In this document: positions 1 through 9,517 of the stretch, piece by piece | Numbering within the stretch: position 1 is the stretch's first letter | How the letters are laid out: each line of letters begins with the position of its first letter | From: Pyrus communis | Taxonomy: Eukaryota > Streptophyta > Magnoliopsida > Rosales > Rosaceae | Length of the DNA: 64,000 nucleotides | Assembly (NCBI RefSeq): GCF_963583255.1 | Contig: NC_084806.1 | Location: 29,140,935 to 29,204,934 of the forward strand | Direction of reading: 5' to 3' | Program-made: the position numbers and the translations under genes | The notes under the pieces: model-generated | Databases searched by the model: none | What the model was told of the DNA's origin: nothing | What the model saw: only the letters and a program-made list of their open reading frames with translations

Positions 1-870
1 GTTTTTGCATTATACATTTGAGGGAAATTTTAGAGAGGCGATGTGCAGGTAATAAGTTTTTGAACGATCAGTTGTGTGAGTATTTCAAAAATTGTGCATA
101 TGCATATAGTGTTGAAGATTTTGATAGGAATATTGAGAAAATGAGATGTGCTGGTAGAGATATTTCCGATTCATTTTTAGATGATCTTCCAAAGGAGCAT
201 TATTCTATTATACATTTTCGAGGAAATCGGTAGGGCGAAATGAGTAATGCAACTGCAGAATCATTTAACACAATGATTTCTGAAGAGCGTCAGATGTCTA
301 TTCTTGATTTGATTGAATCAATTAGGGGGAAGTTGATGGTCATGATGTCCAACTGGAGGTGTGTTTCAGAAAAAAAAAACGGTTTTCTTTGTTATGTCCA
401 AAAAAAGAAGAGGACCTTAGATGTTTTGTTCAAGAAGGTAGTTATTAGATTGTTAGTAGATCATCTGATGATGTGATTGAGGTTTTGGGGGGGGGGGGGG
501 TTAAGAACTCTTTTGTTATTATGTTGAATCAACACCAGTGTTCATCTGTTTAATGGAAGCATAAAGGATTTCCTTGTGCTCATACTTTGCAAGTTATTCT
601 GCATGATTATCGTGATATTGAGGATTTTGTGGATGACTACTGGAAAGTTTCTTCTTATAAGCTAAGCTACTAATTTCTTATTGTCCCAGTTTCTGACTTG
701 AACAAGCCCACTTTTGATTTACTAAATGCTCCTGTTAATCCCCCTCTTACAAGAAGACAAGATGGTAGACCACGTATTCATCGTTACAAGTCTAAAAATG
801 AGACAAAAGGTGTAAGTTGTAGTCGTTGTCATCAAATTACACACCATAACAAGTAGACATGTCAGACTTT
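1..870 (+). pseudogene. MULE (MuDR-type) transposase C-terminal remnant
   Basis: The translation around 120-330 reads as the end of a Mutator-like transposase: VEDFDRNIEKMR, then LPKEHYSIIHF, then a SNATAESFNTMISEER block. Downstream, around 540-660, a SWIM zinc-finger region is readable (C..V, then WKHKGFPCAHTLQVI), and around 770-860 a GRPRIHRYKSK and CSRCHQITHH zinc-knuckle-like tail. The order matches the C-terminal half of plant MuDR/FAR1-like transposases. It is dead: there is an in-frame TAG at 231 where the family has Tyr, a frame change near the A-run at 369-379, a 12-G run near 489-500 and more stops. The catalytic N-terminal part lies outside the window. Family assignment is by remembered motif similarity. 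Confidence 0.72.
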
Positions 871-1263
871 AATTTGATTTTTATTTTTTGAGGGTTGGAT
901 TTTTTTGCATTATGGAAGTTTGTTATCAGATCAGTTTTTTGTTGTTTTTCGTTCAGAATAAGTTTTTGATTTTATGCAGAATCAGGTTATACGTTTTGTA
1001 TGCAGAATCATTTTTTTTGTATTTTTCAATTTTTGGTTCCCCAATTTATGAAGAATTAATTTTTAGCAATTGAATTCATGTTTTTATAATAAGAAGTTAT
1101 TGGGAGAAGCTTGCCGTTCCCAATTTTGCAAATTTTCTATCATAGAGAAAATGAATGAACAGATTGAAAAAACTATGTAACATTTGAAATGCAAAGATTA
1201 AAAAAAGAAATGTAACATGCGAAAAAGATAATAATTTTCAACGTAATACTTGTGAAGCATCAG
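871..1263. other. AT-rich spacer, no gene seen
   Basis: T-rich non-coding sequence between the MULE remnant and the Cassandra element. Short open frames here have no recognisable content. No terminal inverted repeats of the MULE could be identified. Confidence 0.5.
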
Positions 1264-1662
1264 TATGACATCCCACATTGCCCAGGGGAGTGATCCTTAT
1301 ATGTATATTCCCATCCCTACCTAGCACGAGGCCTTTTGGGAGCTCACTGGCTTCGGGTTCCATTGGAACTCCGAAGTTAAGCGAGTAGCGCGCGAGAGCA
1401 CTCATAGGATGGGTGACCCATCGGGAAGTTCTTGTGTGAGTTCCCAAAAACAAAACTGTGAGGGAATGATAAGCCCAAAGCAGACAATATCATGCTACGG
1501 TGGTGGAGCGTGCTTGGGAGGTGATCCACCCCGGGCCGGGATGTGACAATTTGGTATCAGAGCCTAACCCTGGCCGTGGTGTGCCGACGAGGACGTCGGA
1601 CCCCTAAGGGGGGTGGATTGTGACATCCCACATCGCCCAGGGGAGCGATCCTTATATGTATA
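1264..1662 (+). mobile_element. Cassandra-type TRIM retrotransposon, 3' truncated
   Basis: The 5' LTR is 1264-1548 (285 bp, ends ATGTGACA). It is followed by a primer-binding site complementary to initiator-Met tRNA (TGGTATCAGAGC at 1552), about 70 bp of internal sequence, and the first ~44 bp of the 3' LTR (1619-1662), which repeats the 5' LTR start (TGACATCCCACAT.GCCCAG). The LTR carries a 5S-rRNA-like domain, the hallmark of Cassandra. No protein is encoded, as expected for a TRIM. The 3' LTR stops abruptly after TTATATGTATA and runs straight into a gag reading frame, so the element was cut by a deletion or by a later insertion. The 5' LTR starts TATGACA where the 3' LTR has TGTGACA. Confidence 0.88.
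1331..1450 (+). other. 5S rRNA-like domain inside the Cassandra LTR
   Basis: The segment matches the core of plant 5S rRNA, with GAACTCCGAAGTTAAGCG (A-box region, from ~1368) and GGATGGGTGACC (C-box, 1408-1419), then GGGAAGTTCTTGTG. These are the internal RNA polymerase III promoter elements. Cassandra LTRs are known to carry such domains. It is not a functional 5S gene: the flanks diverge and it sits within an LTR. Whether Pol III uses this copy cannot be told. Confidence 0.85.
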
Positions 1663-2871
1663 AATGCTGGGACGGAGGGAGACTACCTCGTCAAACAGTA
1701 TGTGCGCTCGCTGAAAGATAATGCCTTTGACTGGTACACCGACCTCGAACCCGAGTTTATGAACAGTTGGGATCAACTAGAAAGGGAATTTCTCAACCGC
1801 TTCTACAACACTCGCCGCACTGTGAGCATGCTGGAGCTGACCAATACGAAACAGTGGAAGGATGAACCTGTTGTCGACTACATCAATAGATGGCGTTTAT
1901 TAGGTCTGGATTACAAAGATCGGCTTTCTGAAACCTCCACCATTGAGATGTGTGTTCAAGGCATGTAGTGGGGACTACACTACATCATTCAAGGCATCAA
2001 ACCATGAACCTTTGAGGAGTTAGCCACCCGCGCCCATGATATGGAGTTAAGCATCGCCCATCATGGGAAGAAAGAATCGATCGTCGACTACAAGAACGAC
2101 AAAGTTTTGGGGCCAAAGGTAGATAAAGCTGTGTGGAAACCCACCAAGGAAGCAATGACGGTCAACACAACTCCAGTCAAAATCCCTACACGAGGCAAGG
2201 CGATTCAAACCGAAGTTTTTCATGATCAAGAGATGCGTAGACGCACTTTGAAGGAGCTTGAAGAGAACACTTATCCATTCCCCGACTCTGATGTGGTTGC
2301 CATGTTAAAAGACTTGCTTAACAAAAAGGTGATTAACCTACCTGAGTGCAGACGGCCGGAAGAGATGAATCGTACTGACAATTCAAGGTACTGTAAATTC
2401 CACCGCTTCATCAGTCATCCGACGGAAAAGTGCTTCGTGCTGAAAGATCTCATCATAAAGCTGGCTTAGAAATGAATCATTGAGCTAGATCTTGACGATG
2501 TGGTAAAGTCAAACTATACCACCGTCACTTCTGGCTTTTTCGACTCAAAATCTTCACCTCAACTGCTAGGGGCATGCTCCAAAACCATGTCAGTCAAGTC
2601 AAGTGAAGTTGAAGGATAGACTCATGTCACTCCAAAGAAAATGCACAAGAAGCATACGACTCCTCCACAAGTTCACCAATCGGAAAAGGGGCAAAGCAGC
2701 TCTCGTCAACCTCCAAAGCTACATGAAAGTGTTGAGGATAATGAAATTGTGACACGAAGATCGTCCGTTGTCATCACGATGCACGATTTCTTCCCCAAAG
2801 ACTTCTTTAATCACTCGGTCAAGACTCTATGCTATGAAGATTACAAGGAATGCCTCTCCAAGATCATTTGA
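1663..2871 (+). pseudogene. Ty3-type retrotransposon gag, partial and dead
   Basis: One reading frame runs from the breakpoint at 1663 to 2871. It starts mid-domain (AGTEGDYLVKQYVRSLK) and continues through FDWYTDLEPE, WDQLEREFLNRFY, QWKDEPVVDYINRW and IEMCVQGM, typical of the Retrotran_gag domain. Further on is a His/Cys motif (YCKFHRFISHPTEKCFVL, ~2390-2455) like that of non-chromoviral Ty3 (Tat-like) gags. At least five in-frame stops interrupt it (1966, ~2005, 2467, ~2473, ~2617), and no protease or RT follows. Its N-terminus is missing because it abuts the truncated Cassandra. It may be the gag of the element whose 3' LTR is at 8515-9381, but that link is inferred only from order and strand. 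Confidence 0.75.
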
Positions 2872-3240
2872 CAAATTCATAAAGCTCATCGTTGGCACGA
2901 GCCTAAAAGGCGACAGCAAACGCTCCTTGCGTGCACGAGCTGAAACTGCAAACGGCACCAAATTCTTCTGGCCCACAAGAGCATAAACTATGTACGGCAA
3001 AATCATTATAAAAAAACCATCACTCATTTGAACTACGTCATGACTTGATCCCTCCTCAACCAAGGGTACGTAGGCAACTTAAAACTTCAAAACTTCAAGT
3101 ACAGTCACATCATCAACAAAAACACAAACACTTTGAAGAATAAAGAGCAAATACAAAATATGAATACTATATTCTTTAAGGGAAGGATTTGGTTACAAAG
3201 CCTTATTACAAAAAAAAAAAAAATGAACAGCAGGATGACG
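2872..3240 (+). other. retroelement-derived non-coding stretch
   Basis: Sequence downstream of the dead gag. A readable scrap (LNYVMT, then GYVGNLKLQNFK near 3030-3095) continues the same frame style with stops. It looks like decayed internal retrotransposon sequence ending in an A-run at 3210-3222. No gene is recognised. Confidence 0.4.
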
Positions 3241-3750
3241 GACAGTGCAATGGTGTGCAGCGAACAGTACAGCGACGGCAGTGCAACAAGCAGCGGCAAT
3301 AGGCACAACGACGTCACCACCGAGGAAACTTGTGACCAAAAGGCACTGCACAGCATAAACTCGCCGCAGTCTTTTGCACAACCCCACACGATAAAAGTGA
3401 CGCACTGGAACAAGCTCCAAGCAGCAGCAGCAAAGAGCCTATGACAAGTAGCAATGTCAGTGTGCACGGCAACGTCACCACCGAGGAAAGTTGTGACCAA
3501 AAGACACTACACAGCATAAACTTGTCGCAGTCTTTTGCACAACCCCCCACGATAAAAGTGACGCACTGGAACAAGCTCCAAGTAGCAGCAGCAAAGAGCC
3601 CATGGCAAGCAGCAAGGTCAGTGTGCATGGCAACGTCACCATCGAGGAAAGTTGTGACCAAAAGGCACTACACAGCATAAACTCGCCGCAGTCTTTTGCA
3701 CAACCCCACACGGTAAAAGTGACGCGCTGCAACAAGCACCAGGCAAAAAG
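3241..3750. repeat. 161-bp tandem repeat, about three copies
   Basis: The motif GTCACCACCGAGGAAA recurs at 3313, 3474 and (with one change) 3635, a constant period of 161 bp. Each unit continues with GTGACCAAAAGGCACTACAC, a GCCGCAGTCTTTTGCACAA segment and AAAGTGACGC.CTG.AACAAG. The units differ by a few percent. All six frames are partly open, which produces overlapping spurious ORFs on both strands. It lies between retroelement parts, so it is probably an internal minisatellite of a retroelement. Confidence 0.85.
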
Positions 3751-3879
3751 CATAGTTGCACCCACATCCTGCTCACTCCATCACCAATTGCAAATTCGCA
3801 ATAAGCTGCCACCAATTGTGAACATGGGTAATCCGTCAAAACAACAAGGAAATCCATGAATGCAGTGAGCACCTATTAA

Positions 3880-4143
3880 AAAAATAAATTAATTAATTAA
3901 TTAAAAAAATAATAATAATAAATACATATGTTATAATGTATTATAAAAAAAATACACATGTTATAATGTATTACAAATAATAATAATGGCGGTGGGCTGG
4001 ATTGTTGAGGATAAAGCCCAAAACCGTGAGTGGGCTGGATTGTTGAGGATAAAAGCCCAAAACCGTGGGCTGGATTGTTGAAGATAAAACCCAAAACCGT
4101 GAGTGGGCTGGATTGTTGAGGATAAAAGTCCAAAACAGTGAGC
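3880..4143. repeat. AT-rich tract then ~38-bp tandem repeat
   Basis: AT-rich sequence (3880-3990, with two copies of CATGTTATAATGTATTA) leads into four copies of GGGCTGGATTGTTGAGGATA starting at 3994, 4032, 4067 and 4105 (periods 38, 35, 38), each followed by AA.CCCAAAACCGTGAG. No coding function is seen. Confidence 0.8.
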
Positions 4144-4509
4144 CCATTGGCGTCAGCCCAATAGCGTCATTCTTCTTCCTCGCACCCATGCCCAACAACC
4201 TGTCCACTACCATGGAAGTGAAGCACCAGCTCTGCTGCCTCACTCCGCCAAACCCCACCTGTTGCACATGGTGCGCACACCCGGAGCAAGGTGGCCTCCA
4301 CCACCAGTTACCATTTCCACTCCAGAAAAGCTACAAACCCAGCTCCAGCACCTGGACTTGCCGCAGACTGCTGTGATTCACCAACCTTCTCTGCAACTCC
4401 CCTGCAGGACCTCTCCGTCCCGTCGTCGACGTCTGTTGCTGTTGTATAGACTGGGAGGATCGACTGAGGTGCGTCTACTACTGCGGATCTAGGTAGCTCT
4501 CCGTCCATG

Positions 4510-4922
4510 CTCGTCTTCTTCAGCAGCCATCGTTATCTCCACCTTCATCATCGCTCCCGGAGGGTAGTTCAAGCACGAGATTGGCGTCATCATCATCCAC
4601 GATTACAAGATTGTCCCCGACCAGAAGCTTGTCCTCGCGAGGTTCAAAGTGACGTACTGGGGAAGGCCATGGTGGCTACTCTAATCTGCCATACATCAGA
4701 ACTTGCAAGTGCATAGGGCAGACTCATCTTCCTCGCCGAAGTTCTCCTCACGGGATTTGCCACCAAGTACGCCTTCATGATTACTCCGATGTACACCGTC
4801 GAGGTCTCTCCCGCGTCGTCATGTGGTTTCCTCACTTCCTCCCCAGAGGTGTTTATTAATGTTGGGATATTGTTGGGCTGCATCTCCAACTATGCCAGTT
4901 CCAAGCTCGACCCAGTGCTCTC
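4510..4922 (+). pseudogene. polyol/monosaccharide transporter gene fragment
   Basis: A stretch at ~4717-4919 translates as GRLIFLAEVLLTGFATKYAF followed by TPMYTVEVSPASS, GFLTS.PEVFIN and GILLGCISNYASSKL. This is very like the TM3-TM5 region of plant polyol (sorbitol/mannitol) transporters of the major facilitator superfamily. About 14 residues that normally join the FATNYAF and APVYTAEVSPASS motifs are missing. Upstream, in another frame, EIGVIIIHDYK.V resembles the GYDIGVMSGA region, with a stop between. With two frames, stops (4714-4716) and a deletion it is a dead fragment. It lies between transposon pieces, so it may be captured host sequence. Spurious frames on both strands overlap it. 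Confidence 0.62.
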
Positions 4923-5373
4923 CGACACCCTCCAGATTCAAAGACACCAATAGGAACCACGTCGGATTGGATCTGGTACTTTGCCGTCTCTACAACACAC
5001 ATCTACAGCTCTGCCGCTGCAAGTGGTTGCTTTTCATCCCATACAGCACATATATATATATATATATAAAATCATAATATATATATATATATATTGGTGC
5101 AGTGACTGTGCAAATAATGGTCTCCAGATAAGCAAATGAAAATGGTCCGCATAAGGAGAGTGCGGTACAGCGAGGAAGCCCATTAAGGAACCCAGCCATG
5201 CCATCTTCAAGCCACTACTCACAAATGCATGCTACCGTTAGCAAGTCAAAAAGAAAGAAAAGAAAAAGGGCGGTGGCGACGAAATCATTGAAAGATAGAA
5301 ACAAAAATGGGGATGATGGCATCAGACACAATCTAAAAGAGAAAAGAAAGGTTATGGGATGGTGCACGACATC

Positions 5374-5407
<34 letters not shown>

Positions 5408-5582
5408 AGTAACACATCTTAATATGTTTTGTTTGTACTTAGCACAATACACTGAATGAAATAAAGCATGTCTATTGATATCCCTGAGAAATTACAAATG
5501 CGTACAACAACAAAAAAAATTAAAAATTAAAAAAAAAATAAAAAAAATAAAAAAAAAAAAAAAGGAAAGAAAGAGAGAGCCT
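4923..5582. other. spacer with AT microsatellite and A-runs
   Basis: Contains two (AT)n blocks (about 5050-5068 and 5080-5096) separated by AAATCATA, together able to form a hairpin. There is an A-run of about 26 at 5379-5404 and several A-runs at 5513-5562. No gene is recognised. The right end borders the antisense coiled-coil ORF. Confidence 0.6.
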
Positions 5583-6206
5583 TCACAAAGGTTGCTCGCG
5601 TGAAGCCCCACTACTTGGCGAAACCCCAGGAGCGGGAGGCATTGAAAATAGATTATTCGAAGCCTTAATACTTGGTTGAACGCTAGATGACGAAGGCAAA
5701 AGGTGCCTCTGGAAGAAAGCCACAAACCTCTGATGGTCACTTTGAATCCGACCTTCAGATTCTTGCAGTTGATCAAGCTTCCTTTTCATACTCATCGAAT
5801 AATTATTTGCAAGCATGTGCAAATCTCTATTCTCGCACTTAAGCTGTCTAATCTCTTGTCTAAGATTTTCCACCTCGGCCGTCAATGATTCAACTTGACG
5901 GGTTCGAGCAAGTAGGCGTTGGCCCATGTTGGACACAGAGCCCACACACTGAACACTGAGAGCTAGAGACTCTTGAACGGCCAACTCATCGGACCATCTT
6001 GAAAGCAGCTTATTATCTTTAGGAGTGAGGAGGTTCCTAGCTATTACCGTAGTCGTTGTTGCATCCCTCATCACAGAGACTTCACCTATAAGAAGCCCAT
6101 TAGAAGATAATAAGGACGGGCACCATATATTACCCTGACGCGGCGCACTTGTATCACCGCTGAGACTCAAATATAAGCAAATGTTAGATGGGTTAGCCAT
6201 TTTCAA
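5583..6206 (-). CDS. retroelement-borne antisense coiled-coil protein, copy 1
   Basis: Uninterrupted ORF of 207 codons. It starts MKMANPSN; the second Met, three codons in, aligns with the starts of the other copies. The N-terminal ~90 residues carry LSLSGDTSAPRQGNIW, a DATTTTVIARNLLTPKD motif and QESLALSVQC. Residues ~105-170 form a predicted coiled coil with heptad-like leucines (RQVESLTAEVENLRQEIRQL). A Pro/Ser-rich tail ends in SREQPL. Homologous ORFs lie at 32949-33629 and 42428-43045 in this window. No known domain is recognised. All three are antisense to their host element and lie just upstream of a conserved TATA box and stem-loop. Function is unknown. The long open frame kept in diverged copies argues that it is, or recently was, a coding gene. 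Confidence 0.72.
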   Translation of the reverse strand: MKMANPSNICLYLSLSGDTSAPRQGNIWCPSLLSSNGLLIGEVSVMRDATTTTVIARNLLTPKDNKLLSRWSDELAVQESLALSVQCVGSVSNMGQRLLARTRQVESLTAEVENLRQEIRQLKCENRDLHMLANNYSMSMKRKLDQLQESEGRIQSDHQRFVAFFQRHLLPSSSSVQPSIKASNNLFSMPPAPGVSPSSGASREQPL

Positions 6207-6326
6207 AGATGTTAAAAGAAAAGGGTTGGATGGAGTAAAATCTCAAAAAAAAAAAAAAAACACCGAAGACAATTTTCACGAGTGGGCAATCTTCAAAGTG
6301 TGCATGTTGGATGTGATCGATACTTC

Positions 6327-6334
6327 TATAAAAG
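6327..6334 (+). promoter_or_regulatory. conserved TATA box, opposite to the coiled-coil ORF
   Basis: TATAAAAG on the plus strand, 121 bp upstream of the minus-strand ORF start but pointing away from it, toward the element's 3' LTR. Equivalents stand at 33740-33747 (+) and 42291-42298 (-) at nearly the same distance from the homologous ORFs. Confidence 0.55.
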
Positions 6335-6470
6335 GAGAGGCAACACAACCACCAATTCAAAAAAAAAAAATCGAAGAGACACCATTCTTCGAATTTTAAA
6401 AGCCAGATTTTCCTGCGTAAAGTTCGTCAACACTTTTCAGACGCAATCTCAGCTTTTCAAATAACGCGTG

Positions 6471-6500
6471 CAACTTTGTCAAAGATCTCTGACAAAGTTG
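6471..6500. other. conserved stem-loop, copy 1
   Basis: Perfect 11-bp stem CAACTTTGTCA / TGACAAAGTTG around an 8-nt loop. The same hairpin recurs at 33835-33865 and 42172-42202 in the homologous cassettes. Confidence 0.75.
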
Positions 6501-6750
6501 AAAACGCATGGAGTTCACTATTCCAACTACCACACTTTTGCAGACAAGCGTGGGTGACAAAGCTGCACCCGCACCATTACCTGCTATTAAAATCCCTATA
6601 CATGTCAACATACATCCTCCATGGCAAAGCATACATCCAAAACGCATGACTCTGCTTCCTTGCCAAGAATGCAGCTACAACTAAACCTCTCAATATGCTC
6701 AGTTTTCTTCTTCCCTCAAAACACCTCTTCAACCGAGTCTTCAAAAGCAA

Positions 6751-7960
6751 ACGTATCTCATATCATCAAGTCGAAAGCAACAGTATCTCATAGCATGTCT
6801 TCTCCCTGTCCTTTTCTTTGTTCTTGTTTTTCCCTGTAGGTCAAAGAAAAAGAGAGTAATCAGCCAGCACTTGGAATCAACCTTCCGACTTGGAACCGAT
6901 TGCCTGGAAACCCCTTCCCTGATTACTTACCTAGCATTGCTCTCAAGTACTTATCTTCAACCGTTGATGTACTTCCAAAGAAGACACCACATCTGCCTGG
7001 AAAACAGATGAGGCAAGTGAAGATGACACATCGAAGCATGTGGAGACAAGCGCAACAAATACATGTGTTGATCCATCCGCTACTTCTTAAAAACAAACGT
7101 ATCTCATATCATCAGGGTCAAAAGCAAAGGTATCTCATATCATGTTTTTCCCCTGTCTTTCTCTTTGCCCTTGCTATTGCCTTTAAGACAAGGAGAAAGA
7201 AAGCAATCAGTCGGAACCTGAAATCAAACTTCCGATCTAAAATTGATTACCTTGAAGCTTTGCCTAGTTGCTTACCTAGTACTGCTCCCAAGTGCTAATC
7301 TTCAATTGTTGATAGGTCTTGAATTCCCTCAGCGAATACTTCAGGACAGTTGATATGATGTCGGCTCTTTACACTGAAGCTGCCAAGCATGGATGAGTCG
7401 TTGAGAAGTGATGCTCTGAAGAACCATTTAAAGGAAAAGGGTTGCGCACCACTTCGGTTATGAAAAAGAAATAAGCAGAGAAGAATGCAGCATAATGAGC
7501 TGGAACAAATCACTGTAGCACGACACCCTCCCCTGCAGAACCGCATAATCCAGACAGAGGAGTTTAAGTCAAATCCAAGCTCGACATCATTGTTCTAATT
7601 AAAGAGCTCGAGAAGCCTTAACAACTTTTCGCTGGCACCGTCGCCAAAGAGAAAAGCCTCACCACGTGACGCCATCAAATCGCCAGTACTTCTTCAAAAG
7701 TAAAAGTATCTCATATCATCAGGGTCGAAAGCAAGAGTATCTTATATCATGCTTTCTCCATGTCCTTTCCTTTGTCCTTGTTCTTACCTACAGGGGCAAG
7801 GAGAGAGAGAGCAATCAGCCGGCACTTGGAATCAGCCTTCCAATCTGGAACCGAATGCCTGGAACCTCTTCCCTGATTGCTTACCAAGCGTTGCTCTCGA
7901 GTAGTCGTCTTTAACGATTGATACACTTCCAGAGAAGATACCACATCTGCCTGGAGAACA
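6751..7960. repeat. three diverged ~250-bp copies of a cassette segment
   Basis: A block starting GTATCTCATATCATCA, followed by a CCTGTC.TTTTCTTTG stretch, AGCCGGCACTTGGAATCA-like sequence, TGGAACCGA.TGCCTGGAA and GCTCTCGAGTA, occurs near 6751-6990, 7095-7316 and 7695-7960. RLX1 and RLX2 have only one copy each (near 41440-41610 and 34380-34610). The copies are about 80 percent alike by eye. Confidence 0.65.
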
Positions 7961-8144
7961 GATAAGACAAGTGTCAATGAAACATCAATCTTGTGGATCG
8001 TCAGCAAACACAACAATTACACGTGCTAATTCATCCCCAACCCTTTTTCAATATGAATTGGAAAGATTGAACAAAGAAACAGGCCATCACCTCTACCTCG
8101 TGCTTGTCTGCCATGTGTCCGAATCCTAAAACCGTTCGTGGTCC

Positions 8145-9240
8145 TAGTTTCATTCAAGATCAAGCCTCGATGGCCCTTGAAGAAATCACAAGTCCGATTC
8201 AAAATCAAGTGTTCACCACCCTTGAATCAAATTCAGCTCCTGATAAAAGGAGTAAGTTCAGACCTTCGGAGGAGACCAGGAAACCCTCTAGCCCAGTTCA
8301 ATTATGCTTGTGGAAAATCAACGATTGGAAGAAACTAGAAAATCTTCCAGTCGAATTCAAGATCAAGCCCCGACGGCCCTTGAAGAAATTTCCAGCTCAA
8401 TTCAAGATCAAGCCTTGATGGCCCTTAGATCGACATCTACATTAAGGGACTTCAAAACGCATCTTCTACACGTGACAAGCACATGTATACGACGCGCCTT
8501 GAAGTGGGGTCATTTGTAGACATCGAAGTTTCAGTGAAATAAATGTTGACCAATGCATTAAAATTACAACCTTTATTCATTTCACCTACATCACACACTC
8601 ATTTCACCTACAAACTACACTCATTTCACCTACAAAACTCCACTCATTTCACTCACAACATCCACTCACTTCTAGTGGTGATTCATTCTCAAAGCTTATA
8701 AATAGGCTTCTCCATCAAGGATAAGAGGGGGGGAAAGGAATTGATATCACACCAAAACCTTGAAGCTTTGAAACTCTAAAGCCCTCAAGCAAATCCCGAA
8801 GGATCAAGAAAGCTCTTTTCGTTCTTCATCAAATCCTCCTTCAAGATCAAGCCCTGACAACCCTTAAAGAACGTCCACTAACTCAAGATCAAGCCCCGAC
8901 AGCCCTTGAAGAAAGTGTTCATCGCTCATCATCCGTTCATCCTAAGATCAAGCCCCAACGGCCCTTTGGATCAACCACATCAACAAATCTACACACCCGT
9001 TCTTCAAGATCAAGCCCAAAAGCCCTTGAAGATCCGTTCATCAACCGTTCATCCTAAGATCAAGCCCCGATGGCCCTTTGGATCAACAACTTCAACAAAT
9101 CCACACATCCAACTGTTCTTCAAGATCAAGCCCAAAAGCCTTTGAAGATCCGTTCATCACCGTTCTTCAAGATCAAGCCCAAAAGCCCTTGAAGATCCGT
9201 TCATCCAAGATCAAGCCTCGATGGCCCTTGGATCAATCGC
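8145..9240 (+). repeat. AAGATCAAGCCC dispersed repeat array
   Basis: At least ten copies of TTCAAGATCAAGCC followed by a GACGGCCCTTGAAGA or CAAAAGCCCTTGAAGATC variant lie at irregular spacing (near 8154, 8348, 8400, 8838, 8884, 8945, 9006, 9055, 9120, 9168 and 9210). They begin upstream of the LTR and fill its second half. Pairs of AAGATCAAGCC and GGCCCTTGAAG also flank each other as weak inverted repeats. Confidence 0.8.
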
Positions 9241-9381
9241 ACATCCACAAATCAACACCTTACGGAGATCGAATCAGAGGATCAAATTACAAAGAGATTG
9301 TAACCCCAAAATCATTAATACAAAATATATTTTGTACACGTGTTCTTGTCTCGTTCGTTATCAGGAATTTTCGTGTTTACA
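8515..9381 (+). mobile_element. 3' LTR of non-autonomous element RLX0
   Basis: Starts TGTAGACATCGAAG after the purine-rich AAGTGGGGTCATT and ends TTCGTGTTTACA, i.e. TG...CA, 867 bp. It contains a TATA box at 8697-8704 and repeated TTTCACCTACAA motifs at ~8578-8650. The flank immediately after is Copia coding sequence that starts GTGGC at 9382, the expected target duplication. The matching left flank and the 5' LTR are not in the window. Confidence 0.75.
8697..8704 (+). promoter_or_regulatory. LTR core promoter TATA box
   Basis: TATAAATA in AGCTTATAAATAGGCTTC, mid-LTR. It is the likely start region for element transcription, with the R region downstream of ~8730. The RLX2 LTRs have the same octamer. 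Confidence 0.55.
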
Positions 9382-9517
9382 GTGGCACAATTGAATTGAA
9401 ATACTGCAAAACAGAAAAGTAGCTAGCAGACATTTTCACCAAGGCTCTAGCTAAGGATCGATTTAAATACTTGAGAGCTGCACTTGGAGTGAAATCAGCA
9501 AAACATTTAGAAGGAAG
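9382..9517 (+). pseudogene. Ty1/Copia pol C-terminal tail
   Basis: Translates as GTIELKYCKTEK, stop, LADIFTKALAKDRFKYLRA, then LGVKSAKHLEGSVGV and stop. This is the extreme C-terminus of a Copia RNase H domain. An in-frame TAG replaces the usual Gln before LADIFTKAL. The remainder of pol was separated by the RLX0 insertion and lies beyond the window or is lost. Confidence 0.82.

Larger units (their letters stand above)
6207..8514 (+). other. non-coding part of accessory cassette in RLX0
   Basis: Sequence homologous to 33630-34850 and, inverted, to 41100-42410. It holds a TATA box, a stem-loop, GCCGGATTTTCC.GCGTAA-like blocks and several copies of GTATCTCATATCATCA. Toward 8060-8420 the phrases GATTGAACAAAGAAACAG and CAGACCTTCGG.GGA recur as in the other two copies. 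The many short ORFs here look spurious. A polypurine-like tract AAGTGGGGTCATT directly precedes the LTR at 8515. Confidence 0.65.

Noticed and set aside
1331..1450. A genuine 5S rRNA gene
   Set aside because: Flanked by TRIM LTR sequence, PBS and a second LTR start; only the Pol III core is conserved.
1238..1776. Minus-strand open frames over the Cassandra element
   Set aside because: They are translations of LTR and 5S-like sequence, not conserved coding.
3105..3872. Long overlapping frames on both strands at 3105-3872 that look like Cys-rich or Ser-rich proteins
   Set aside because: They are repeated with the 161-bp DNA period on both strands and match no protein family; tandem-repeat artefacts.
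8145..9240. CRISPR-like array of AAGATCAAGCCC repeats
   Set aside because: Plant nuclear DNA, irregular spacing, spacers that share sequence; an LTR minisatellite.
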